A DNA stretch of 64,000 nt from positions 96,191,050 to 96,255,049 of the forward strand of contig CM051456.1 of assembly GCA_028274465.1 (NCBI GenBank), read 5' to 3'. The translations under genes were made by a program, and so were the position numbers. The stretch comes from Plantago ovata. Lineage: Eukaryota; Streptophyta; Magnoliopsida; Lamiales; Plantaginaceae. The notes beneath the pieces were generated by a model, which was not told where the DNA came from, made no database searches, and was given only the letters and a program-made list of their open reading frames with translations. Position 1 is the stretch's first letter, and every line of letters begins with the position of its first letter. This document shows positions 23,424 through 33,853 of the stretch, piece by piece.

Positions 23424-23571
23424 CCAAGCGAAGCGCTTGGAAGGGCCAAGCGGCCCACTTGAATTTTCAGAAAGTTACAAAACTTTATGGAAATTCAAGC
23501 GGAGCGCTTGGAACCTCCCAAGCGCTCCGCTTACCAAGCGGACCGCTTGGCTCCAGCCAAGCGGTCCGCCT
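23424..23571. repeat. Internal CCAAGCG/CGCTTGG palindrome cluster
   Basis: It includes CCAAGCG-AAG-CGCTTGG, CAAGCG-GAG-CGCTTGG, CCAAGCG-CTC-CGCTT and CCAAGCG-GAC-CGCTTGG, plus CCAAGCG-GTC-CGCCTGG. Same arms as the LTR cluster with a changing three-base centre. Confidence 0.9.
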
Positions 23572-24260
23572 GGACCCTGTACCCCAGATTTTCCTCGTTT
23601 TTTCCATTCTTATCACCTTTGCGCACCCGTTTTCACTTGTTTCTTGAGCCCTTTCAGGTACTACTCTTCTATAGGAGTTGGACACGAACCTTATCAGGGA
23701 AGTGTACTTTCAATCCAATTTTTCCTTTCTTGTCAACTTTTCTTTACTCGAGGACGAGCAAAAGTTTAGGTTTGGGGAGGGGTCATTGGATTTTCAGTAC
23801 TATGTGCTCTTTTGGTCTCGTACATGCCTGTTGTCAGCTCAAGTTCTTGTGATTTCTCGTGTTTTTTCAGTTTTTGCATGCATATCATCACTAGATTAGT
23901 TGTTGCACGTTGTTGTGTGTGGAGTTTATTGCCAAGTCATTTGAACTTTTTTATTGAGTGGACTAAGTGTTTATGACCATTGATCATATGTTGCATCACT
24001 TTGCAAGTAGTTTGAGGCTTGTCTCGCTTGGTTTGTCACATTCGCATGTGCACTAGTTAAGCTTAGTAGTCTCGACATCACCTTGAGTGGTGTTTCTTCT
24101 GCTGCGGTTCACGATGGCCTTATGAAATGATGCACGTTTGAGTCTATGGTTGTAACCCGTGTAATTATGTACGTAAGAGGCGACAAGTTCTTCACCTCGA
24201 TTAGAGATTGCCAAATGCCTAGGAAGGAGGTAGTGTGAGGTGTGTGATTCCTTGTAGTAG

Positions 24261-24480
24261 ACCTATTCTATCGAATAGGTTTGGGGAGGGGGTTGCTTCG
24301 TTATACTTGTCTTTCGCCTTTGAGTCGTTGTAAAGTTTTCTTTTTCTTTTTCTTTTTGTTTTGTGTCCCAACCTATTCTTTCGAATAGGTTTGGGGAGGT
24401 GTCTTTGTAAAAGAGTCTTTCCTTTTCTTTTTCGTCTTTGTGCTCAAACCTATTCTTTCGAATAGGTTTGGGGAGGTGTT
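24261..24480 (+). repeat. Three hairpin + polypurine-like units
   Basis: Arms ACCTATTC and GAATAGGT (extended to AACCTATTC/GAATAGGTT in the last two) enclose TATC or TTTC at 24261-24280, 24370-24391 and 24447-24468. Each is followed directly by TTGGGGAGG or TGGGGAGG. The true purine tract before the right LTR (TTTGGTTTGGGGAGAT, 25188-25203) and a copy at 23769-23780 share the GGTTTGGGGAG core without the hairpin. Confidence 0.88.
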
Positions 24481-25187
24481 TTTGACACTTAGTACTGCTG
24501 CTTGCCCCTATATAAAAAAAAAAAAAAGAAAGAGAAAAAGAAAAGAAGAAGAAAAGAAAAAGAAATATAAAAAAAAAGAGAAAAGAAAAAAAAAAAAAAA
24601 GGGAAATAAAGAATAAGACCCAAAAAGCAAAAGAAGGGTCGTTGCAAGCCAAAAGCAGTCTAGTAGTGTCAAGTGTCATGTAAATATTTGTTTAACTGAA
24701 TTAATCGAGTTGTAAATTCTATCTTTTGTTTTGTGTCGCCTTTGTCCAAGGCCTGTTCTTGACCACCCTCGTCTTGCTATTCAAGAAGTGGTTGAAGGAG
24801 ACTCATTCGTTGAGAGTCTGGGTAGAATAGGGGAGTGTTATCTTTCTAGGGAACCCTCCTTCGTTTGATGAGAGCCAGTATTGGTTCGCCCTCTCTTGAG
24901 GAAAAGTCTCGCTTGGTGAACAGTAGTAAGCCCTCGGTTTCATAGGCACGGGGCAATTGTAGTATGATAATATGCATCATTGTGTCGTCACTGACCAGGT
25001 CCAGGTAGAGGATGTTACGAGAGACTCCTTTGTTTAACAAAGTGCACATGTGAATGTGTATATTCGCAATCGAGGCATTCTTCAACCTACTTGCATGTCA
25101 TGCTCATATGGTCTTGTTCATAAGCATTTGGTAGATTCAATAGATTAGTTGCATTTAGATTAGTTGTTGCTTGAGGACAAGCAAGGG

Positions 25188-25203
25188 TTTGGTTTGGGGA
25201 GAT
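25188..25203 (+). other. Athila-like element polypurine tract
   Basis: TTTGGTTTGGGGAGAT directly precedes the right LTR, giving the plus-strand primer site. Confidence 0.85.
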
Positions 25204-26607
25204 TGATGAACGTATTTTTGACACGTTTATCTTGTCTTTTTTACCTTCTTTTGTTGTCTTTTTGCTTAGTCTTTTGGTTAGTTTTGTAGAATAGTGTCAT
25301 GTTTTGTGTTTTCTGCATTTTCAGGCACTTAGGAACGAAATGGCGTTTTTGGAGCTAAAAACGAGCTTTTTTGATAGAAAATGGCCCCGTTGAAGTTTCT
25401 TGATCTCCACGGCTTGTTCGTGAGTGCTTGAGCATCAATAAGCATTGAGAAGGATGAGTCCAAGGCACCCGAGGGCCGTACGAGGGCAAAAGGATTGAGT
25501 TGCAAGACAAAAATCTGCCCAGGAGCCAAGCTAAGCGCCTGGAATAGTGAAGCGGAGCGCTTCAAATTCCAGTGGCAATGGTAAGGAAGACCAAGCGAAG
25601 CACTTGGAGGCCCCAAGCGCTTCGCCTGCCAAGCGCTCCGCTTGGCAGCCCCAAGCGGTCCGTTTGGCAGCAGTTACAAATCGGGATTTTCCTTCTTTAA
25701 TCGGATTTTCAGTTACTTTTTCCATACTTTGGGAACATTGGCTTCGTTTTGGCAGAGCCCTAAGCCCCAAAAACTCAGAGAAACTCAGAGATTCATTGTA
25801 ATTTAGATTGGGATTCGAGATTTTGATTGGAATTCATCCTTTGTAATCATCTACGGAGAGGTTTTCTTTGATTTCCACCGATTAGTGACAACTTTGGTGG
25901 TAACTTGTATCACTCTCTTGTCTTGTAGTTTGATATGATGTATTCTGATTATTATTCATATGAATTGATGTCTATGTTGATGAATATGAGTAGCTAAATC
26001 CTTTGTGTTGGTGGTAGAATGTAGAATTATGCATGTTATGGATTATGCTTATGCTTACATGAGGTTGTGAGTCAATCTTGCTGCAAATTACTTCATATGA
26101 TTCGTAGTTGCCTATAAAATATATTCGAATAGAGCATGTGACAAACTCGTTGGTCAATGAAAGCTATAGGATTGTATGTTAGTGATTTGCAGCATGCTAG
26201 ATAAATGGTGTTAGTGACAAACACCTCTAAATTATTGATAGTGGCCTTTCATGATGTGTGTCTTGAAAGTTACCTAGATAAGTTGCTTAGCAGACTTAGT
26301 TGAAGGTTTTACACACTGAACTTGTGAGCATATTCGTAATCCATGCATGTGTATTCGATTTCTACCACCGACCGTTTTCCAAACTTGTTTACAAAAACTC
26401 TCGATTTCTCGCTTCCTTGTTCAAACATCTTTCTCAAAAATCATCATCTAGTTGACTGAAATTAGCTAACAAAAACCTTGATCAAAGCCACGTTAGGTCC
26501 CGAGAGAACGACACTCGGGGACAACTTGCCATTGCACTCTGTTTGTGTAGTGAAAGGTGTTCTTTGGCTTTTTAAACAAATTTAATTGGTGAAAAACGAC
26601 ATCATCA
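25204..26607 (+). repeat. Athila-like element right LTR
   Basis: Same ends and palindrome cluster as the left LTR; differences are single bases, for example near 25230 and 25250. Confidence 0.97.
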
Positions 26608-26612
26608 GTATA

Positions 26613-28213
26613 TTCTACACCGAAGTGTCTATGGGAACCGGTAAGTTGTCGAAGTGATGCCAGTCGTCCTTTGGACTTACAGAACTTTATCATCACATTT
26701 GTTGCCCCATATCCTTGGTGGACCCGTCGATGTCAGCTCTGAATAAGCAGTTGACCTAAGACACGATCCAGGATTATGGCTATATACAAATGGGGATGAT
26801 AAGTGTTTCTGTGAAGGATTCATCTCTGATGTGTAGCACAGGAGAGTACTGCTCATAGTCGTCATAGTTGTGTTGGTAAAGTCACTGGCCAGTGCATCGA
26901 TATATTATGATAGTCATAAGTATATCTTCGTAACCAAGCAACTCCCTGCGACGCCCGTGGATGTATTATTGGGATAGACACATCATCGATCCTAGATGCA
27001 TTCGAGTCAGTCAGATGAAGGGACGTTACCATCGCCGCGTTGAGCGCAACAGACTTCGCAACGAAAGGGTTTGCTTTGAGAAACCTCTCAAACGTCCTCA
27101 TGTATTAATATTGCAAATGGAACCGTCTAGGAATTCCATTTTTCCTAGTCTTGGACTTGCTTAATACAATGAGGCCCTATGGGTCACACTATGTGGTGAT
27201 TCAACTTATCAAAATATCCTTGAAGATGGAATCGCAATTGATTTGGAATTGATTGTGATTGATGGATTATAATTGATTTGAAATTAATTATAATATTTAG
27301 TGGCTCAATTAATGATTTGGAATTATTAATTGAATTGGCTAATTAATTGTATTTTATGTAAATACAATTAAAGATTATATTTTAGAAATATAATAGAGGT
27401 TTGATTTGAAAGGATATGTGAATTTAGAATTAACATATGCACATGGGCAAAATCTACTTGGAGTTTGAATTGTCTTAGAACTATAAGTGGGTCCCAAAAT
27501 CGGGACCCACCTATTACCCCTGGGAGAGCGCGCGCGCGCAGATGGTATAGGGGAAGGAGTTCGACTCCTTCCTCTATTAGAAGTCCAAGGGATAAGTTAG
27601 ATTTTCATGATTGAGTTTTAATTTGATTGGGAATGAATCTAGACTTGAAATTGGTTTCCTAGTGCGATAAGAATTAGATTCTTATTCCTTTACGAAGTCT
27701 AATTGCTTATGCTTTAGGCTTCTATTGACTACTATATATAGTAGACTATTAGAGAGCTTTTGACATAGACATTCACACAGTTGAATACCCAGTTTTCTTA
27801 GAGAAAATAAAAAGCTCTCCCCTACCTCTCATACTAGCCACGCGCGCCACCCCTCTCACCGGAGGAAAACCGCCGCCCCATCTTCTTGGTCACACAGAGA
27901 ATATCCTAGCATTCTTCCGATAGGCTGTTCATCCGTGGATACCAAGGTTGAGGTTCTAGGAGCTGAAAACTAACTTGTGTTGTCTTGCAGATAATCAAAG
28001 TATTGCAGATATCTTCGACTTCGACGAAGGAGAAGATACACCGGATTATTACGAAGACTTGGAAGTTGTGCTTGCTTTGGAAGTAAGGTTAGTCTTCTAA
28101 TTGACGTGTTTAAATATATACGGCATATACATAATCAATTAACCTACATGTTAAGAAAATTTTTGAAATTCCGCTGCGTACCCTAGGGGTAACTCTGACC
28201 GTATTTTCTTACA
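26613..28213 (+). repeat. Copia-B left LTR, second segment
   Basis: It resumes at TTCTACACC after the duplicated GTATA and matches 34339-35941 in the right LTR. It carries the palindromic TATA box at 27729-27744. It ends TTTTCTTACA. Confidence 0.96.
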
Positions 28214-28214
28214 G

Positions 28215-28226
28215 TCGTATCAAAGC
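28215..28226 (+). other. Copia-B primer site, mutated
   Basis: TCGTATCAAAGC stands where Copia-A has TGGTATCAGAGC, so two of 12 bases no longer pair with the initiator tRNA. This would weaken priming. Confidence 0.85.
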
Positions 28227-29631
28227 GAGGTTAATTGATTACGTATATACGTATATATGTTGTATGATTTTGTAGTTTATGTGGATGCAATTGATTCTAT
28301 GATTAATTCGATTTTCAAAAGTTTTGTTCTTTATATAAATTTAGAATTTATAATTTTTCAAAAAAAATAAAAAAATTTAAATATATATATCGATCGGGCA
28401 CCTGCGGGACGCAGGCACGGTAGGGGACGGGACTTGGTCCCGTCCCGTATTTTAATATATATATATTTTTTCGGGTTGGACCCAAAATCGAATTTTAAAA
28501 ATTTTGAGGATTGAATGTTATATTTGGAATATAAATATAATTTAATTGTAATTATTTTTAACTAGAGGGGTTAAATTTAATTAGTATAAAGTTAAAGGGC
28601 TTATTTGTAATTTATCAATTTATTGTTTATTGCAAATTAGTCCTTCTACTTTTGAATTTTAGATTTAACACCTCCAAGGTTTCAAAAATTACAATTAAGT
28701 CCTTCGGGTTTTCGAAAATTGCTACTTGGTCAATAGAATTTTCGATTTTTCAATCTAGTCCAAATTTTCAATTATTTCATAGAGATTATAAATATGGGAT
28801 TATAATTTTCATAATGAAATTATGAAGTCATTTGGCATCCACATAGGCTACTACTTGTTTGTTTGCTCAATATGCTATTGTTTGACAATGCATGTTTAAA
28901 TACCACGTACTTTAATTTCCGTTCGATCGCTATGCATGCGAGGGTAGGCGGCGCCCTCTTATTTGTCGGACCGCATATTTTATGTATGGGTAGGCGGCGT
29001 CCATTATGTGCTTGACCGCGTTTAGAACTAGAATGGATAGGCGGCATCCATTACGTGTAGACCGCTCATGCATGATGGGTAGGCGGCGCCCTTATTTGTT
29101 TGTAGATGACTGATAACAACCCTCAAGCTACAAGCCCCAACCAATATAAGTGCATAAATATATATATATATATATATGTATGTATTTCTGAGATGCTTTC
29201 CATAGGGTGCTTTAATTCTGAACTTTCATTGCGTTTTCTTGTATTGGCGACCTCGTCTTACAAACTCGCAGTGATCGTCAGATTAGAGTAAGCCTACGGT
29301 TATAACTTACTGCATATTGTATCTAGCGGCCTCGATAGGTACAATATGTAGAGCATCGGGTTAAATTAGATTTAACACCCAAGAGTTGCGTGACGCAATT
29401 GGATAGTCCTACCGGTCATATTATGCTATGCGACCAGCCCCCGTTGGAGTATAGCATAGTATGGATTTGGATCTTGGCCACTACGGTAACTTGTTGGACA
29501 TTACCCGTATGTTTGTTTTGGGGGCAAACATATGTGAAAATAGTGGGAGCTAAACAGCTAAAGGACCTTGTTGTTTAGTTATGTTGACTGTGTATTTAGA
29601 AATAATATTTCAATAGTTGATTTATTATTTT
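28227..29631. other. Copia-B leader
   Basis: Homologous to the Copia-A leader but with only a short GC-rich remnant (28393-28452) and a short TA run (29158-29178). It contains the four-unit hairpin array at 28940-29091. There is no conserved coding frame. Confidence 0.8.
28940..29091 (+). repeat. Four-unit hairpin array in Copia-B leader
   Basis: The same four units as Copia-A at 28940-28958, 28986-29004, 29032-29052 and 29077-29091. Unit 2 has GTCCA in place of ACCCA on its 3' arm, which still pairs through G-U wobble with TGGGT. The AGGCGGC loop is unchanged in all four. Confidence 0.75.
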
Positions 29632-30110
29632 CGTTCCGTGCTGTCTTAGAGAAGCAAATTTTGACCGGACCAAACTTCCTAGATTGGATCAGGAATATAT
29701 GTTTGGTGCTGAGGTACGAAAAGATTGCGTACGTCTTAGACGAGGTCATTCCCGTGTGCCTCGAAAATCAGACTGCCGATCAGGTTGCTACTTGGAATCA
29801 AGCCAACAAGGCAAAGTCTGATAAGCATCTTGAGGATGCTAGATCCGCGCAGTGTATTATGCTGGCGGCAATGAGCAATGAGCTGCAGAGGCAACATGAA
29901 AGCATGTTGCCGTATGAGATGTTGAAGCATCTTGAGTCGCTCTTTAAGACGACAGCTAGAAGTGTTGAATTTGATTTGATCTAAGAGATACACAGATGCA
30001 AGCTCAATGAAGGAGGGAACATGTCTGAACATGTTCTCAAAATGATTGGTCTCTTTGGAAAGCTTGCCGATGCCGGTGTTAAGCTAGAGAACAAGATCAT
30101 GGTGATTTTG
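29632..30110 (+). pseudogene. Copia-B gag, start lost
   Basis: RAVLEKQILTGPNFLDWIRN is readable, but a deletion of about 45 bp relative to Copia-A removed the ATG and first residues. The frame is otherwise continuous through the capsid helices to a TAA at 29982-29984, then reopens (EIHRCKLNEGGNMSEHVLKM) and continues through a segment that Copia-A has lost. Confidence 0.85.
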
Positions 30111-30161
30111 TCCTTCAATCATTGCCGAGTTCGTATTCGCAGTTCATCATTAACTACACGA

Positions 30162-31901
30162 TGAATGCGAAGGACGTAACACTGCCCGAACTCCACAATC
30201 TGCTGAAGACATATGATCAAACTCTTCCTAAGAAGGAAAAGTCGATCATGTTTGTTGGGCAACCGTCTAACCCAAACCCGAGAAACAAAGGTGCTAAGGG
30301 TAAGGGAAAGTCGGGAGCCAAGGCTAACACTTCGAGTGATAAGACTAAGCGTCTGAACCAGAAAAGGAAGTTCAATAAAGGCGGAACGGTACGCACAGAT
30401 GAATGTCTTTTCTGTAAGCAGAAAGGACATTGGAAGAAAGATTGCCCTAAGCTGAGGGCAGATCAAGCTAAGAAGCCACCGGCTTCTAGCTCAGGTATGT
30501 TTGTTATTGAAATGAACATGACTACTTTTGACTCCTATGGTTGGGTATTAAATACAGCTTGTGGCTCACACATTTGTAATAATGTGCAGGGGCTAATTGA
30601 TCACAGGCTAGTCAAGCAAGGTGAAATCGACTTGCATGTTGGGAACGGCAATCCAGTTGAAGCCAAACGCGTTGGACGCTGCAAGATAGATTTACCTTCG
30701 GGACAATGTTTAGAACTTGATAGCGTTTATTTTGTTCCATCCATTGTCAGAAATATTATTTCCATTCCATTGTTAGACAATATGGGTTTTTCCTTTCGAT
30801 TTGCGAATAATACTTGTTATTTTTCATTGAATGACCAGTATTATGGAAAAGCTCGCTTAGTGAATGGTTTATATATTTTGCAAAGTAGTCTACCTTTATT
30901 TCAAATACATAACAAACAACCGTCTTCAAGTAGGAAGAATAATCCATCTTATCTATGGCATTGTCGGCTAGGCCATATCAATGAAACACGGATTCAAAGA
31001 CTAAGGAAGTTGGACTACTTAGAACTATTTGATTTTGAATCATATGGTACATGCGAATCATGTGTTAAGGGTAAGATGACGAACAAACCTTTTGTTGGAC
31101 AAGGTGTTCGTGCCACTCGCTGCTTAGAGCTCATACATACCGATGTATGTGGACCTTTTAAAGTCCATGCGCGTGGGGGTTATCGTTACTTCGTTACCTT
31201 TACTGACGGTTTCTCAAGGTATGGATATATTTATCTTATGAAGAATAAATCCGAGACCTTTGGGAAATTCAAGGAGTTTAGGAATGAGGTCGAGAATGAA
31301 TTGAACCTAAGGATAGTCACTCTTCGATCAGATCGAGGAGGTGAATACCTTAGTGAAGAATTTATCGACTACTTGAAGGAAAATGGGATTCAATCGCAAT
31401 GGACTCCTCCTGGAACACCACAGTTAAATGGTGTGTCTGAGAGAAGGAATCGAACCCTGTTAGACATGGTAAGATCAATGATTGGATTCTCGACTCTTCC
31501 AAAAATATCTATTGGGAAATGCACTACAAACTGCAATCTACATTCTGAACCGTGTACCATCTAAATCGGTGGAGAAAACTCCTTATGAGTTATGGAAAGG
31601 AAAGAAGCCCTCAATGGGCTATCTTAGACCTTGGGGCTGTCCTGCAATAGTCAAACTAATGCTCACTGATAAGTTAGATGCCAAGGGTGTCAAAGTATAT
31701 TTCATAGGCTATCCTCGTCAGACGAGAGGCTATGAATTCTATCATGCTGAAGATCACAAGGTGATAGTATCTAGAAACGTTAAGTTTTTAGAAGCAGAAT
31801 ACCTCGAAGAAGAGAGGTTAGATGACATGATAGAACTTGAAGAAATTCAAGACTTTGACACGCGCGAACATGAGTTCTCTAAATCTTCTGATTTGGACTA
31901 A
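30162..31901 (+). pseudogene. Copia-B gag C-terminus, protease and integrase
   Basis: A CCHC knuckle (CLFCKQKGHWKKDC), a protease region reading NTACGSHIC, where the first residue is Asn instead of the catalytic Asp seen in Copia-A (DTACGSHIC), and an integrase with [26 protein letters not shown] and GVSERRNRT. The frame is continuous across the region that is deleted in Copia-A. A one-base insertion near 31500 shifts it, and a TAA at 31899-31901 ends the next segment. Confidence 0.92.
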
Positions 31902-31907
31902 AGTTCA

Positions 31908-33839
31908 GTGGGAGCTTTCGAAGCAGACAAGGGTAATGATATGACACTTGCTAGGCATGTCATAGTTAGTGGGAGTCCTGTGATTAGATCAACAGTTGAA
32001 ACCACACCAATAGAACTCGTTGTCAATCAACATGTGCAACACGTTGCACAAGAGCGGCCTCCCACTAGGGAACAGGGTCGCGAGGCGCGACCAGCTGCAT
32101 CAGTGCCCACTGATAATGTTCGTGTTACACGAAGCCAGAAAAGAAAAGCACCAGAACCAGTCGAGCTCCGTAGGTCGAAGAGGATCCTAAAAGGACCTCA
32201 GAAACAAAGCCTTATGATAGAAGACATCAGTGAACTTGATGTCGGCTTATCAGATCGGGAAGATCCCGAGACCTACAAAGAGGCAATAATTGATATTGGC
32301 TCAGACAAATGGCAAGAGGAGATGGAATTGGAAATGGACTCCATGTACCTGAACCAAGTTTGGAACTTGGTAGACTTGCCCCAAGGGGTTAGACCTATTG
32401 GGTGCAAATGGGTCTTTAAACGAAAGACAGATGCCGATGGCAAGGTACAAACGCACAAGGCTAGACTTGTGGCGAAAGGCTACACGCAAAGGTATGGCAT
32501 TGATTACGATGAAACCTTTTCACCGGTAGCAAAATTGAAGTCCATTCGAATTCTAATTGCGATAGCTGCCTACAATGATTATGAAATCTGGCAGATGGAT
32601 GTAAAGACTGCCTTCCTCAATGGCAACCTTGAGGAAGAGGTCTATATGGTACAGCCGGAAGGTTTTATTAGTAAAACCAAGCCAACTGTTGTATGCAAAT
32701 TACAAAGATCCATCTATGGGCTAAAGCAAGCGTCTAGGAGCTGGAATATCCGCTTTGATGAAGCTTTCAAATCGTTTGACTTCATCAGAAGCAAGGAAGA
32801 TCCCTGTGTCTACGCTAGGCACAGCGACAAGGGAGTCGTTTTCATGACCATCTATGTTGATGACATTTTGATCATGGGAAACAATGTCTCTATGCTAGAA
32901 GAGACTTAAGTTTGGTTATCAAGTACCTTCTCGATGAAGGACTTGGGTGAAGCGAACTACATCCTAGGGATCAAGATCTATAGAGATAGATCCAAGAGGA
33001 TGTTAGGATTGATACAGTCCACCTACATCGACAAAATACTGAAGCGTTATAAGATGGACGACTCAAAGAGAGGCTTTCTCCCAGCTAGGCATGGGATTGT
33101 CTTATCAGTTAAGGATGGTCCTAAAACTGATGAAGAAAGAAATGCAATGAGTCGTGTGCCCTATGCTTCGGCAGTAGGGTCTATAATGTATGCAATGAAT
33201 TGCACAAGGCCCGATGTGGCATATGCGCTTAGTGTCACTTGTCGACACCAACAGAATCCAGGAGTACCTCACTGGACTGCTGTAAAGAACATTCTTAAGT
33301 ACCTTCGACGGACTAAAGAGATGTTCTTGGTGTTTGGTGGAGAACCATAATTAAAGATGTTTGGGTATGTCGACGCTGTATTTGAATCAGATCCTGATGA
33401 CTTTAAGTCACAGACAGGATACGTATTCAAATTGAACGGAGGAGTTTTCTGTTGGAAGAGTTCTAAGCAAGCCACGGTTGCTGACTCATCCACAGAAGCC
33501 GAGTACATTGCTGGATCAGAAGCATCGAAAGAAGTTGTCTGGATTTCAGAGTTCTTGAAGGAATTGAGGGTTGTTCCTGCTCCTAGTCCAATAACGATTT
33601 ATTGTGACAATACGGGCGCCGTCGCTCAAGCTAGGGAGCCTAGATCTACAAACAAGAACAAACATGTACTCAGAAAGTATCACGTTATACGTGAGATTAT
33701 TGATAGAGGAGAAGTTAGTATAGAACGTGTCTCTACCACGGACAACGTGGCAGATCCTTTCACCAAGGTCTTATCAGTGGAAGTCCACTTAAGACATTAT
33801 GCTAATCTGGGTATTAAGTATAAAGGTGACTGGCTCTAG
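31908..33839 (+). pseudogene. Copia-B reverse transcriptase and RNase H
   Basis: RT is open from 31908 to 32906 with QMDVKTAFLNG and YVDDILIMG. TAA stops at 32907-32909 and 33348-33350 break the connection region and the start of RNase H. The RNase H segment retains SSTEAEYIAGSEA and YCDNTGA, but its first motif reads YVDAVFESD. It ends at TAG 33837-33839. Confidence 0.92.
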
Positions 33840-33853
33840 TCCAAGTGGGAGAT

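Larger units (their letters stand above)
23216..25203. other. Athila-like element 3' internal region, no coding
   Basis: There is no RT, integrase or envelope frame. It starts with the GCGCTTCTCGGGAGGCAACC motif (about 23251-23270), which in Athila elements lies between pol and the downstream ORF. It then holds a palindrome cluster, three hairpin-plus-purine-tract units (24261-24480), an A-rich stretch (24508-24615) and a final purine tract. The position of the GGAGGCAACC motif right after protease suggests pol was removed as a block. Confidence 0.75.
19892..26607 (+). mobile_element. Athila-like non-autonomous gag-protease element (6.7 kb)
   Basis: The LTRs 19892-21294 and 25204-26607 (about 1,403 bp each) differ at only a few positions on inspection. 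The 5 bp duplication GTATA is at 19887-19891 and 26608-26612. It has a PBS of the TGGCGCCGTTG type and a purine tract before the right LTR. It encodes only gag and protease; no RT, RNase H or integrase frame exists in its 3.9 kb interior. The gag style and PBS point to Athila ancestry. It would need enzymes from a relative. Its place inside Copia-B makes it the youngest insertion of this stack. Confidence 0.93.

Noticed and set aside
24263-24679. Phe/Leu-rich minus-strand frame of 138 codons
   Set aside because: It is antisense to an A/G-rich low-complexity stretch and the hairpin units; composition artefact.
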